From Lachnospiraceae bacterium (GTDB lineage Bacteria; Bacillota; Clostridia; Lachnospirales; Lachnospiraceae): a stretch of 40,259 nucleotides of DNA. How positions within the stretch are numbered: position 1 is the first letter of the stretch; each line of letters starts with the position of its first letter. The notes below the pieces were generated by a model. It was not told the origin of the DNA, made no database searches, and saw nothing but the letters and a program-made list of their open reading frames with translations. The DNA lies in assembly GCA_017540265.1 (NCBI GenBank), contig JAFYBJ010000028.1, forward strand, positions 1 through 40,259. The letters are read 5' to 3'. The translations under genes and the position numbers were made by a program. Shown here in pieces: positions 7,851 to 16,004 of this stretch.

Positions 7851-8876
7851 ATGGCAATATTGGTAACAGGCGGATGTGGATTTATCGGAAGCCATACCGT
7901 GGTTGAATTGTTAAATGCGGGAAAAGATGTGATCGTTATCGACAATCTGGATAATTCTTCGGAGAAGAGCCTTGAAAGAGTAAAGGAAATAACGGGAAAA
8001 GATGTGACGTTTTACAAGCTTGATATACGTGACAGAGAAGGGCTTGAAAAACTTTTTACCGACAGAAAAGACATAGAAGGCTGCATTCATTTTGCGGGAA
8101 AAAAGGCTGTAGGCGAATCGGTGGCTTTTCCGTGGGAATACTATGAAAATAATATAGGCGGCACATTGACGCTTATTGATGTGATGAGGAAGCACGGAGT
8201 AAAGAATCTGATCTTTTCATCTTCTTCAACCGTATACGGGGATCCGGACAGCGTGCCTGTCACGGAAGAGAGCCCCGTAAAGAAGTGCACCAATCCCTAT
8301 GGTTCCACGAAAGCCATGCAGGAGACCATACTTACGGATATACAGCATGCGGACAGCGAATGGAATATCGTGCTTTTGCGTTATTTCAATCCCATAGGAG
8401 CGCACAAGAGCGGAAAGATAGGTGAAGATCCAAACGGCATACCCAACAATCTCATGCCCTATATCACACAGGTGGCTGTGGGAAAGCTTGAATACTTAAG
8501 AGTGTTCGGGGATGATTATCCTACGCCGGACGGAACCGGGATAAGGGATTATATCCATGTGGTAGATCTGGCAAGAGGACATGTGCTGGCTTTAAAGAAA
8601 TTCAATGAAAAGGGCGGCGTGTTTACTTACAATCTGGGTACAGGAAAAGGAAGCAGCGTGCTGGAAGTGGTAAACAGCTTTATTGAGGCTACGGGTGTAA
8701 ATATTCCCTACAGGATAATGGAAAGGCGCCCCGGAGATATAGCCGAGAACTGGAGCGATGCGTCAAAGGCCGAGAGGGAGCTTGGTTTTAAAGCTGAGTA
8801 TGACCTTAAGGATATGTGCGCCGACAGCTGGAACTGGCAGAAAAATAACCCGGATGGATATAAAACCATATCTTGA
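7851..8876 (+). CDS. galE: UDP-glucose 4-epimerase
   Basis: The 341-aa extended-SDR enzyme interconverts UDP-glucose and UDP-galactose, feeding galactose use and surface polysaccharide synthesis. The NAD motif GGCGFIGSH is at residues 7-15, the catalytic Ser in FSSSSTVYGDP near 125, and the catalytic Tyr150/Lys154 in NPYGSTK; LRYFNPIGAH and GTGIRDYIHVVDLARGH are classic GalE blocks. Length is typical. GGAGGTG lies just before the ATG at 7851. It follows the channel gene by 24 nt and may be cotranscribed with it. Confidence 0.96.
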   Translation: MAILVTGGCGFIGSHTVVELLNAGKDVIVIDNLDNSSEKSLERVKEITGKDVTFYKLDIRDREGLEKLFTDRKDIEGCIHFAGKKAVGESVAFPWEYYENNIGGTLTLIDVMRKHGVKNLIFSSSSTVYGDPDSVPVTEESPVKKCTNPYGSTKAMQETILTDIQHADSEWNIVLLRYFNPIGAHKSGKIGEDPNGIPNNLMPYITQVAVGKLEYLRVFGDDYPTPDGTGIRDYIHVVDLARGHVLALKKFNEKGGVFTYNLGTGKGSSVLEVVNSFIEATGVNIPYRIMERRPGDIAENWSDASKAERELGFKAEYDLKDMCADSWNWQKNNPDGYKTIS

Positions 8877-8917
8877 TATTTACTAATAAAGGTGATTCTG
8901 TTTACATAAAGTTTTCT

Positions 8918-8940
8918 CACACTATAAAATGTGGTTTTTT
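8918..8940 (+). terminator. Weak terminator-like hairpin after galE
   Basis: A short stem CACA/TGTG around an A/T-rich loop is followed by GTTTTTT. The stem is only four base pairs, so termination strength is doubtful. The rest of the 8877-9059 gap is AT-rich and holds the promoter of the next gene. Confidence 0.3.
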
Positions 8941-8995
8941 GAAAGAAAAAAATACAAAATATATGAAAAGAACTACCATTTTATAAAAAAACGTG

Positions 8996-9001
8996 TATAA
9001 T
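8996..9001 (+). promoter_or_regulatory. -10 promoter element upstream of the PolC-like gene
   Basis: A perfect TATAAT follows an A/T-rich stretch (8940-8990) that could act as an UP element; no clear -35 is visible. The implied transcription start near 9008 argues against the GTG at 9009 being the translation start, unless the message is leaderless. Confidence 0.5.
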
Positions 9002-9059
9002 AGAACGCGTGGTGTCGGCACAAGATATGGTGCGGATCCGGTCTCAGAAAAGTGACTGG

Positions 9060-9725
9060 ATGATCATGTGTGTCGTGCACCGGAGGATTAATTCAAGAGG
9101 GGCACGGGAGTTGTTTGTGAGAAACAGAGGTTACCGCTTTATAATCAGAGATCTGGGATTTAATTCCGGATGTACTGCTCTTTGCATAAATGCATCATGG
9201 ATAAACGGCCTTCTCGGAGAGCATGGTGTGGATCCGGTCACTTTCAGGAAGTTAAGCTGGCAGGATCTTGCAGAAGCAGCGGGTACAGGTATTTCCAGGC
9301 GTATATTATCGGATTTAAGACCGGCGGGTTTCTGGCAGATGTGTGATGCGGTATCGCTTCTTCATGCAGACTATGCAGGCTCTGAAAAAGGTATGGCCTA
9401 CAGGAACAGCTGGTTTAAAGAATATCCGATACTTGTGGAAGAAGATATATATGAGATACTTCTGGATGAGGGTTTTAGCCAGGAGGATGCCATGGAGATA
9501 ACGCTCTGGTACAGACAGCACGGTGAGAGCTGTGACAGGTCGGAGCTCAGGGATATGCTGGAGCTTTATGATGTACCGGCGGATATCAGCCGCATACTCA
9601 TGAATGCAGCGCATCTCCCTTCCAGAGAGAAGATGATAGCCGAGCTTATGAAGCTCTTAAAAAAATCAGCTTCACTTTTTGAGAGAAAACAGATATCATA
9701 CAGGGACAGCAGAGAAGTTTGCTGA
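9060..9725 (+). CDS. PolC C-terminal-like orphan protein, without polymerase active site
   Basis: The frame is open from 9009 to 9725; candidate starts are GTG 9009, ATG 9027, ATG 9060 and GTG 9117, none with a strong ribosome-binding site. I list 9060 (221 aa). The sequence aligns by eye with the C-terminal region of PolC-type DNA polymerase III alpha: IRDLGFNSG matches the L-DILG-DDPT region, GEHGVDPVTF matches the LTG-DP-TI helix, then RRILSDLRPAGF matches FVRQMLEDTKPKTF. EEDIYEILLDEGFSQEDAMEI matches the RDDIM-YLI-GLEPSLAFKI segment, and LYDVPADISRIL matches the VP-WYIDSCKKI segment. The catalytic aspartates lie outside this part, so it cannot polymerise DNA. Function unknown; possibly a DNA-binding or clamp/replisome-interacting remnant. 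Confidence 0.6.
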   Translation: MIMCVVHRRINSRGARELFVRNRGYRFIIRDLGFNSGCTALCINASWINGLLGEHGVDPVTFRKLSWQDLAEAAGTGISRRILSDLRPAGFWQMCDAVSLLHADYAGSEKGMAYRNSWFKEYPILVEEDIYEILLDEGFSQEDAMEITLWYRQHGESCDRSELRDMLELYDVPADISRILMNAAHLPSREKMIAELMKLLKKSASLFERKQISYRDSREVC

Positions 9726-9768
9726 TATCATTTCCTTATGATACGGCATTGCAGGGTGTTTATTTTGG

Positions 9769-9796
9769 GGAGTCTGCTGCGCAGGCTCCTTATTAG
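9769..9796 (+). terminator. Hairpin, possible weak terminator
   Basis: The stem GGAGTCTGC / GCAGGCTCC (one G-T pair) has a TGC loop and a poor T-rich tail (TTATTAG). It lies between the PolC-like gene and the acidic membrane protein and could partially separate the two units. Confidence 0.45.
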
Positions 9797-9822
9797 TTAT
9801 AAAAACATAAAGGGGAGAAAAA

Positions 9823-10206
9823 ATGAAAAAGATACCGGCTTATATACTTAGCGGAGTATGTGCAGCGGCTACCGTGGCTTCGATAGCTGTTATGGTACTC
9901 GTAAATGAAGATTATGTATCTGCCTCGGAGGATGTTGCCGCAGAAAAAGAATACATCGAGGAATTAAAGGCCGATGTTGCCGAAGAAGAAAAGGCGACAG
10001 AAGAGGAGATAAAGGAATTCGAGGCTGAAAGAGACGGATACCTTAAGGAGAGCGAAGAGCAGGAAAAGAAAAATGCCGAGCTCGAAAAGCAGTTCCTGGA
10101 ACTTTATGACGAAGAGGAGCTTAATGAGATAAAGGCATGGTATGAAGAAGAGCCTGAAGATGACGAGGAAGAAGAAGCAGAGGTTCCCTCGGCTGCAACA
10201 GAATAA
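9823..10206 (+). CDS. Small membrane-anchored acidic coiled-coil protein
   Basis: The 127-aa protein starts with MKK and one hydrophobic helix (about 5-27), which acts as an uncleaved anchor or signal. Then come a long Glu/Lys-rich predicted coiled coil (about 38-100) and an acidic tail (EEEPEDDEEEEAEV). I do not recognise a family. AAGGGGAG precedes the ATG. It is the first of two similarly built neighbours and heads the run leading to murC, so an envelope-related role is a guess from context. By the positive-inside rule the coiled coil would be outside the cell. Confidence 0.75.
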   Translation: MKKIPAYILSGVCAAATVASIAVMVLVNEDYVSASEDVAAEKEYIEELKADVAEEEKATEEEIKEFEAERDGYLKESEEQEKKNAELEKQFLELYDEEELNEIKAWYEEEPEDDEEEEAEVPSAATE

Positions 10207-10224
10207 GGAGAGGGGATAAAGGAT

Positions 10225-10803
10225 ATGGAAAAGCATAATATAATAGCAATTGTGGCAGGCAGTGCTGCGATAATATCCCTGGGTATCATGGGATTCAGAT
10301 TAAACAGGGTTTACAGGCTCGATGCGGAGATCGACCGTCTTACGGAAAAAGAAGATGAGATCGAGGTGAGCGATGAGCTCTGGGACAGGTATGATGCGGC
10401 CCTGGAGGAAGTTGACATAGCCATGGAGAAACTGGACAATCTGGTGGCATACGGAGAAGAGCTTCAGGAATGGATAAACAACTACGAGGAAGAAGAGGAA
10501 GAAGAAGAGCCTGTCGCAACAGAGGCACCGGCTAAAAAGAAGCCTGCTGCAACTGCTGCGCCCACAGCGGATCCCGAAGCCGTGAGCATAAACGATGCAG
10601 ATGATGTCGAGGTTGAATATGATTACGAGGATGAAGAAGAGGCTGAAGATCTCGATGATGAAGAATGGGATTATGACGAAGATGAAGATATGCCTGAAGG
10701 CGTGCTGGATTATGATGATGAAGGCTGGTGGGATATGGAAGGAGATTATCACTGGTTTGATGAGGAAGGCGTTCCTGCCTGGTATAAGGAAAGACACCCG
10801 TAA
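10225..10803 (+). CDS. Membrane-anchored, extremely acidic low-complexity protein
   Basis: The 192-aa protein has one N-terminal transmembrane helix (about 6-24) and a short helical segment (30-85). A Pro/Ala/Thr/Lys linker follows (about 97-118), then an acidic tail rich in Asp, Glu, Tyr and Trp (about 125-192). The tail ends in aromatic repeats such as DDEGWWDMEGDYHWFDEEG. It shares layout with the preceding gene, suggesting a related pair. No known domain is recognised. Such a tail could bind cations or wall material, but that is inference. The lipoprotein gene starts inside its last 44 nt in another frame. Confidence 0.75.
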   Translation: MEKHNIIAIVAGSAAIISLGIMGFRLNRVYRLDAEIDRLTEKEDEIEVSDELWDRYDAALEEVDIAMEKLDNLVAYGEELQEWINNYEEEEEEEEPVATEAPAKKKPAATAAPTADPEAVSINDADDVEVEYDYEDEEEAEDLDDEEWDYDEDEDMPEGVLDYDDEGWWDMEGDYHWFDEEGVPAWYKERHP

Positions 10804-11389
10804 GAGCGCGTGTGCGGGAGCCTTATGTTTAATGCCTGCTGTGTTCATCCTTCTTGCTGCCTGCGGAAAGAAAGATGAAGCTGAAAGTATTTCCGGCAAT
10901 ACGGTCACTGTATCGGCGGATGAAGAAATAAGCGTGGATATGCCCGGTTTATATAAGGCGGTGAAATATAAAGAACTGTTCTTTTATATTCCCGAAGCTT
11001 TTACGGCGGATAAGGAAAACAATGAGGACAGGGAGATATATGCCAGTCCGGAATCGTCGGATGATTCGTATATAATGTATGTGCGCACGCTTAATGAGAA
11101 GGAAGATGATTATGCCCTGCTTACTTCCGAGGATTACAGCAGTGCCCTTTCGGAGAGCTTAAGCGCAAATGTGGCTGTGCATGATTTTGTAAATGTGATA
11201 TCTCCGGATACGGGGATGCGCACAGTGAAAGCTTCCGCGGTCATAAAAAAAGATGATTCCGAAGATCATATGACGGAATATATCTATGTGACGGATGATT
11301 ATGTTTTTACGCTTGTATATATGCTCGAGACCGGTACCGGATGGGGGCCGGAGTATGAAAAGAGCATGCAGAGCATAGAACTTAAATGA
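10760..11389 (+). CDS. Putative lipoprotein of unknown function
   Basis: Starting at the ATG at 10760 gives 209 aa with a basic n-region (RKAFLPGIRKDTRK), a hydrophobic core and a lipobox LLAAC with the acceptor Cys at residue 35. The frame is open further upstream, but that part is a shadow of the acidic tail gene and makes no sensible signal peptide. The mature part (YKELFFYIPEAFTADKENN, then YVFTLVYMLETG) resembles small extracytoplasmic lipoproteins that contain a PsbP- or DUF-like beta fold, not assignable by eye. It overlaps the upstream gene by 44 nt. GGAAGGAG lies about 15 nt before the start, so the start is uncertain. Confidence 0.7.
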   Translation: MRKAFLPGIRKDTRKSACAGALCLMPAVFILLAACGKKDEAESISGNTVTVSADEEISVDMPGLYKAVKYKELFFYIPEAFTADKENNEDREIYASPESSDDSYIMYVRTLNEKEDDYALLTSEDYSSALSESLSANVAVHDFVNVISPDTGMRTVKASAVIKKDDSEDHMTEYIYVTDDYVFTLVYMLETGTGWGPEYEKSMQSIELK

Positions 11390-11406
11390 TTTAAGGAGGA
11401 TACATA

Positions 11407-12333
11407 ATGGATATAAAGCCTACGTTAGTGATACTTGCTGCGGGAATGGGGAGCCGTTACGGCGGACTCAAGCAGATGGATCCGGTGGACGATGAAGGTC
11501 ATAAGATAATAGATTTTTCAATGTATGACGCAAAACGCGCCGGCTTCGGAAAGGTTGTATTCATAATAAAAAAAGCGATCGAGGCTGATTTTAAGGAGAG
11601 TGTTGGAAACAGGGTGGCAAAGCACATTCCCGTAGAATATGTTTTCCAGGAGAAGGAAGATATCCCCGAGGGTGTAAAGATCCCTGAGGGCAGGGAAAAA
11701 CCCTGGGGCACGGCACATGCCATATACGCCTGCAGAAATGCTGTAAAAGAGCCCTTTGCCGTGATCAACTCCGATGATTATTACGGTGTGGATGCGTATA
11801 AGGGGCTGGCAGCCTTCCTAAAGGCTCCCGTGGCAGAAAGAGAAGGAATATCGCCTTACTGCATGGTGGGATATATGCTTAAGAATACCCTTACTGAAAA
11901 CGGATATGTTTCAAGAGGTTACTGCCGTGTCAATGATGAGGGGTATCTTACCCAGATAGATGAGCTTACGCATATTGAAAAGACTGCGGACGGCGCAAGA
12001 TATACAAGAGACGGAATTAATTATGAGTCTCTTTCTGTTGATGCACCGGTATCAATGAACATGTGGGGATTTGATCCCTCCATATTCCCTGCGCTTAAGG
12101 AATCTCTTGACAGATTCTTTGCGGAGAAAATGCCGGAAGATCCTCTTAAGAGTGAATGTTTCATCCCTATCGAAGTGGGAGAGATGATCAAAAGCGGAAA
12201 GGCTTCCGTAAAGGTGCTTTCCTCTTCTGACAGATGGTTTGGAGTGACCTATAAGGAAGATAAGCCTGAGGTCATGGCATCGATAAAAGAATTAAAGGAT
12301 AAGGGTGTTTATCCCGCAAAGCTCTGGGATTGA
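11407..12333 (+). CDS. Sugar-phosphate nucleotidyltransferase family protein
   Basis: The 308-aa protein opens with LVILAAGMGSRYGGLKQ, the G-x-G-x-R signature of NDP-sugar pyrophosphorylases, and later has PWGTAHAIYAC and INSDDYYG, the nucleotide- and metal-binding segments. This subfamily is often annotated as UTP-glucose-1-phosphate uridylyltransferase-like, but its substrate is not settled by sequence alone. It has an ideal ribosome-binding site (TAAGGAGGA) and sits 17 nt after the lipoprotein gene and 17 nt before murC, pointing to cell-envelope sugar metabolism. Confidence 0.85.
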   Translation: MDIKPTLVILAAGMGSRYGGLKQMDPVDDEGHKIIDFSMYDAKRAGFGKVVFIIKKAIEADFKESVGNRVAKHIPVEYVFQEKEDIPEGVKIPEGREKPWGTAHAIYACRNAVKEPFAVINSDDYYGVDAYKGLAAFLKAPVAEREGISPYCMVGYMLKNTLTENGYVSRGYCRVNDEGYLTQIDELTHIEKTADGARYTRDGINYESLSVDAPVSMNMWGFDPSIFPALKESLDRFFAEKMPEDPLKSECFIPIEVGEMIKSGKASVKVLSSSDRWFGVTYKEDKPEVMASIKELKDKGVYPAKLWD

Positions 12334-12350
12334 GGAAAGAAGGGATCCGG

Positions 12351-13739
12351 ATGTACGAACTTGATCTGAACAAACCGGTAAAGGTTTTTTTCTGTGGTAT
12401 AGGCGGCATAAGCATGAGCGGCCTTGCGGAGATACTGCTTTCAAAGAGGTTCAAGGTGGCAGGCTCCGATATAAGGGATTCGGAGCTCACGGAAAGGCTT
12501 GAAAAGCTTGGGGCAGAGATCCATATAGGTCAGGAAGCTTCAAATGTGAGCGATGATACGGATCTGTTTGTTTATACGGCAGCCATCTCACCCGATAATC
12601 CCGAATTTTCAAAGGCGGTGGAAAAGAATATCCCCATGCTCACCAGAGCAGAGCTTTTAGGGGAGATAATGCACGGCTACGGCACCGCTGTATGCGTCAG
12701 CGGAACCCACGGAAAGACCACGACCACTTCTATGGTCACCGAGATATTCATAAAGGCCGGCATGGATCCCACTGTTACCGTGGGCGGCATGTTAAAGGAT
12801 ATTGGCGGCAATCTCCGCATAGGATCTTCCGGTAATTTCATAGCGGAAGCCTGTGAATATACCAACAGCTTCCATTCTTTTTTTCCTACCATAGCGCTGA
12901 TCCTCAATATCGAAGAGGATCATATGGATTTTTTCAAGGATATAAACGACATAAGAGCTTCCTTTAAGAAGTTCGCTTCCCTTCTGCCGGCTGACGGGAC
13001 GTTAGTGATAAACAGCGGTATTGAGGCTTATACGGAGCTTACAGAGGGTCTTGAATGCCGTGTGGTAACCTTCGGAACGGATGAAGGAGCTGATTATCGC
13101 GCGACGGATATAAGCTTCGATGACAGGGGGCTTTGTTCTTATACGCTTCACAGAAAGACTCCGGACGGCGAGGAAACGGAAAAAATAAAACTTTCCGTTC
13201 CGGGCGAGCATAATGTATATAATTCCCTGGCGGCCATAGCAGCTGCTGATGCGGCAGGAGCAGATAAGTCTGCGATCGTCCCGGGCCTGGAAAGCTTTAA
13301 GGGCGCAGGAAGGCGTTTTGAGTATAAGGGAGAGATCGGAGGTGTGACGGTCATAGATGATTATGCCCATCATCCCAGCGAGATAAAGGCTACGCTCCTT
13401 GCAGCGGAAAGATATCCGCATAAGAGGCTGTGGGTCGTATTCCAGCCTCATACCTATACCAGAACAAAGGCTTTTCTGGATGATTTTGCAAAAGCTCTTT
13501 CAATGGCCGACGAGGTGGTGCTGCTCGATATATATGCGGCAAGGGAAAAGAATACAGTGGGCATATCTTCGGCAGATCTTAAGGATAAGCTTGATAAAAA
13601 GGGCAGAAAAGCTGTTTATTTCAAGTATTTTGACGATGCGGAAGCCTATCTGTTACAGCATTGCACAGCGGGAGATCTGGTGCTTACGGTGGGTGCCGGG
13701 GACGTATATCGTATAGGTGAGCATCTGCTCGGGAAATAA
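12351..13739 (+). CDS. murC: UDP-N-acetylmuramate--L-alanine ligase
   Basis: This 462-aa cytoplasmic ligase adds L-Ala to UDP-MurNAc in peptidoglycan synthesis. The N-terminal UDP-binding glycine motif GIGGISMSG is at about 16-24, the ATP loop GTHGKTTTT at 118-126, and the conserved IEEDHMDFF and DDYAHHPSE motifs are present. I chose the ATG at 12351, preceded by GAAGGGA, rather than the in-frame TTG at 12330 that overlaps the previous stop. It closes the operon that begins with the acidic membrane proteins and is followed by a strong terminator. Confidence 0.96.
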   Translation: MYELDLNKPVKVFFCGIGGISMSGLAEILLSKRFKVAGSDIRDSELTERLEKLGAEIHIGQEASNVSDDTDLFVYTAAISPDNPEFSKAVEKNIPMLTRAELLGEIMHGYGTAVCVSGTHGKTTTTSMVTEIFIKAGMDPTVTVGGMLKDIGGNLRIGSSGNFIAEACEYTNSFHSFFPTIALILNIEEDHMDFFKDINDIRASFKKFASLLPADGTLVINSGIEAYTELTEGLECRVVTFGTDEGADYRATDISFDDRGLCSYTLHRKTPDGEETEKIKLSVPGEHNVYNSLAAIAAADAAGADKSAIVPGLESFKGAGRRFEYKGEIGGVTVIDDYAHHPSEIKATLLAAERYPHKRLWVVFQPHTYTRTKAFLDDFAKALSMADEVVLLDIYAAREKNTVGISSADLKDKLDKKGRKAVYFKYFDDAEAYLLQHCTAGDLVLTVGAGDVYRIGEHLLGK

Positions 13740-13763
13740 AGATATGACAAAAATTTTGTGAAT

Positions 13764-13791
13764 AAAAAAACGCGGTATCACGCGTTTTTTT
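13764..13791 (+). terminator. Strong Rho-independent terminator after murC
   Basis: The stem AAAAAAACGCG / CGCGTTTTTTT encloses a GTATCA loop. It is symmetric, so it could also work in reverse. It directly abuts the DnaA-box cluster. Confidence 0.9.
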
Positions 13792-13795
13792 GATG

Positions 13796-13822
13796 TTATC
13801 CACAGTATCCACATTATCCACA
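13796..13822 (+). promoter_or_regulatory. Three directly abutting DnaA boxes
   Basis: Consecutive 9-mers read TTATCCACA (13796-13804, perfect consensus), GTATCCACA (13805-13813, one mismatch) and TTATCCACA (13814-13822, perfect), all in the same orientation with no spacing. A weaker inverted match lies at 13852-13860 (TGTGGACAT). The cluster is about 50 nt upstream of the promoter for the DnaD-like/DnaC-like genes, whose products act with DnaA in initiation, so transcriptional control by DnaA is the natural reading. Confidence 0.75.
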
Positions 13823-13868
13823 ATCCCTGAAAGCCTTATTTTACGCGAGGTTGTGGACATTGGCATGC

Positions 13869-13896
13869 TTGATTTTATATCTGCTTTTGGTATACT
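13869..13896 (+). promoter_or_regulatory. Promoter of the dnaD-dnaC operon
   Basis: A TTGATT -35 (13869-13874) and an extended -10 TGGTATACT (13888-13896) are spaced 16 nt apart. The start codon is 62 nt beyond, at 13959. The triple DnaA box lies just upstream. Confidence 0.65.
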
Positions 13897-13958
13897 CTTG
13901 TTTGCTGCACGGGACATATGTCTGTGTGCGGCAGAATTAATGAGAGAGGGTTTTTGGC

Positions 13959-15035
13959 ATGGCAAGAGTCAGGCTCACAACGGCGCGCCGCAGAGCGGTG
14001 ACCGAGGTTTCTGATATATTCATAGACGAGTTCATGAATGATGCCAATGAGGTGCAGTTAAAGCTCTATCTTTATCTCCTGAGGCACAGTGCCGGGGATG
14101 AAGGTCTTGATATCTCGGGCATGGCGGATGCGCTTAATTTTTCCGAGAGAGACATAATGAGAGCTCTTAAATACTGGGAAAAGCAGAAGGTACTTAAGGT
14201 AACGCTTTCGGGAGAGGGTAAAAAAGCGGATACAGAGGCACTTGAAGGCATCAGCCTCCTTGATCTTTCGGGGGTGACGGTAAATCAGATGACAAACGGA
14301 AAAGAAAAGAAGGAAGACAAGGCAAAAGTGGCTGAAGCGGCTGAAAACAGGGAATTCAGTGCAGCCGAGATAAACGAATTTGCGGAGAATGAGGATTCCA
14401 GGATACTTATTACTGCAGCGGAGATGTACTTCGGACGTCCTGTCGGAACAGGGGAGCTTCGCAGTATAATGTATATGGTTAAGAGGCTTAAGATGAATCC
14501 GTCCCTGGTGGATTATCTTATGCAGCGTTCGCTTGAGAGAGGAATAAAGAAATTTTCCGAAATGGAGAAGATCGCTTCCAGATGGAAGGAGGCGGGCGTA
14601 TCGGATGTGGCATCGGCCAGGGCTTTTGAGGCTTCCGACGGTCTTCTTCCGGATGACAGGGAAAAGGCGGTATGCGCACAGCTGGGGAGAAAGAAGAATA
14701 TAACCCAGGGAGAGCTTGATGCGGTACGCAGATGGACGGTAACCTTTGGTTTTTCTGATGATATAATAGCCGAGGCCTGCAGGCGTACGGTCATGAACGT
14801 GGAAGATCATCGTTTTTCCTATGCCGATTCCATATTAAACGACTGGTTCCATAACGGAGTGAGATCCATGGAGGATATAGAGAAGCTGGATGAGCTCTAT
14901 AAGGACAGGACAGCGTCAAATAAGAGTACAGGGGCAAACAGGCCGAAAAACACACAGGGCAGGACACAGAACAGGTATAAGGCAAAAAGCCGCGAGTATG
15001 ATTATGATGAGCTCGAAAAAAAGCTGATGAAATGA
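13959..15035 (+). CDS. DnaD-domain primosome protein
   Basis: The 358-aa protein has an N-terminal winged-helix-like region (about 1-100, with LKLYLYLLRHSAG and MADALNFSERDIMRALKYWEKQKVL). Two DnaD/DnaB-type C-terminal helical modules follow, near 140-215 and 225-300. The second ends in YADSILNDW, matching the Y-x3-IL-x2-W signature needed for DNA binding. In Firmicutes such proteins help DnaA recruit the helicase loader to origins. It lies 6 nt before the loader gene and downstream of DnaA boxes. The basic C-terminal tail is low-complexity. Confidence 0.88.
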   Translation: MARVRLTTARRRAVTEVSDIFIDEFMNDANEVQLKLYLYLLRHSAGDEGLDISGMADALNFSERDIMRALKYWEKQKVLKVTLSGEGKKADTEALEGISLLDLSGVTVNQMTNGKEKKEDKAKVAEAAENREFSAAEINEFAENEDSRILITAAEMYFGRPVGTGELRSIMYMVKRLKMNPSLVDYLMQRSLERGIKKFSEMEKIASRWKEAGVSDVASARAFEASDGLLPDDREKAVCAQLGRKKNITQGELDAVRRWTVTFGFSDDIIAEACRRTVMNVEDHRFSYADSILNDWFHNGVRSMEDIEKLDELYKDRTASNKSTGANRPKNTQGRTQNRYKAKSREYDYDELEKKLMK

Positions 15036-15041
15036 TAAGGT

Positions 15042-16004
15042 ATGAAGCTTAATAACGAACAATACAGAAATATAGAGCAGATATATGAAGTCCGCAGGCG
15101 TGCCAGGCAGGCTGAGATGACCGAAAGGAAGAAGGAAGTCTGTGAAAAGGTTCCGGGCTACAGGGAGACTGATGCGGAACTTATCGACCTGTTTATGAAA
15201 CGTGCGACAATGTTTTCGGGCGGGGGAGATATTCCTGACATCTCTCCGAGAATAAAGCTCCTTTCCGAAAAAAAGAAGAAGCTTCTTACGGAGGCGGGTT
15301 ATCCGGCGGATTATACCGAAGTGCCGTATGTTTGTCCCTTATGCATGGACACCGGATATACGGGCAATGAAAAATGCAGCTGCTTTAAGAAGTTTGAGAT
15401 CGAAGCGAGATATGATGCCTCGAATCTGAAGGAATGGGTAGAGGAGAATAATTTCGAAAGGCTCAGGGAAGATTTTTACGAGGGTGAGGAGCTTAAGCTG
15501 TTTAAGCATGCGGTGGATGAATGCCGTGATATGATAGAGCATTTCGATGAAGATAAGAGAGGGCTGCTTCTTTATGGCACTGCGGGAACCGGAAAGAGCT
15601 TTCTTTCGGGCTGTGTTGCAAAGGAAATGCTTGACAGAGACCGCTCAGTTGTATATTATGGCGCCGCCGAGCTTTTTCCGATGCTGGCGGATAAGGCTTT
15701 TTCCGATGACAGGGAAGAACTGGGGTCTTTTATGGATCTTTTATATGAGTGCGATCTGCTGATAGTTGACGATCTGGGCACCGAAAAGAGTACGGATTTT
15801 ACCTACAGCAGGTTCTATATGATCTGCAACAAGCGCATGATGAAGAAACGTCCCATGATCATTTCATCCAATATGGATCTTAAAGGGCTTGGAGATGCAT
15901 ACAGGGACAGGATATTTTCAAGAGTAATAAGCAGCAGCAGGGTGTGCAGGCTGGACGGGCCGGACATAAGGATGAGACTCAGGCTGGAGAGCCAGTATGG
16001 TTAA
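15042..16004 (+). CDS. DnaC/DnaI-type replicative helicase loader ATPase
   Basis: The 320-aa AAA+ protein has an N-terminal helical region and a zinc-binding cluster CPLCMDTGYTGNEKCSC (Cys98, 101, 112, 114), as in DnaI. Walker A GTAGTGKS is at 179-186, Walker B LLIVDD at 239-244 followed by LGTE, and ISSNMD acts as sensor I. It loads DnaB-type helicase during initiation or restart. Chromosomal context (DnaD partner, DnaA boxes) supports a housekeeping role rather than an IS21 IstB homologue. Confidence 0.9.
   Translation: MKLNNEQYRNIEQIYEVRRRARQAEMTERKKEVCEKVPGYRETDAELIDLFMKRATMFSGGGDIPDISPRIKLLSEKKKKLLTEAGYPADYTEVPYVCPLCMDTGYTGNEKCSCFKKFEIEARYDASNLKEWVEENNFERLREDFYEGEELKLFKHAVDECRDMIEHFDEDKRGLLLYGTAGTGKSFLSGCVAKEMLDRDRSVVYYGAAELFPMLADKAFSDDREELGSFMDLLYECDLLIVDDLGTEKSTDFTYSRFYMICNKRMMKKRPMIISSNMDLKGLGDAYRDRIFSRVISSSRVCRLDGPDIRMRLRLESQYG

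Noticed and set aside
10300-10908. Minus-strand 202-aa frame opposite the acidic protein
   Set aside because: It is a shadow of Glu/Asp-rich codons (giving Phe/Ile/Leu on the other strand); the plus-strand gene has a proper ribosome-binding site and start.
13740-13958. Chromosomal origin of replication
   Set aside because: Three DnaA boxes are present, but dnaA/dnaN are not in the window and there is no obvious AT-rich unwinding element with DnaA-trio pattern; regulation of the loader operon is the simpler reading.
15042-16004. IstB-type transposition ATPase of an IS21 element
   Set aside because: The N-terminal zinc cluster, DnaD-like partner and absence of IstA or terminal repeats favour a DnaC/DnaI loader.
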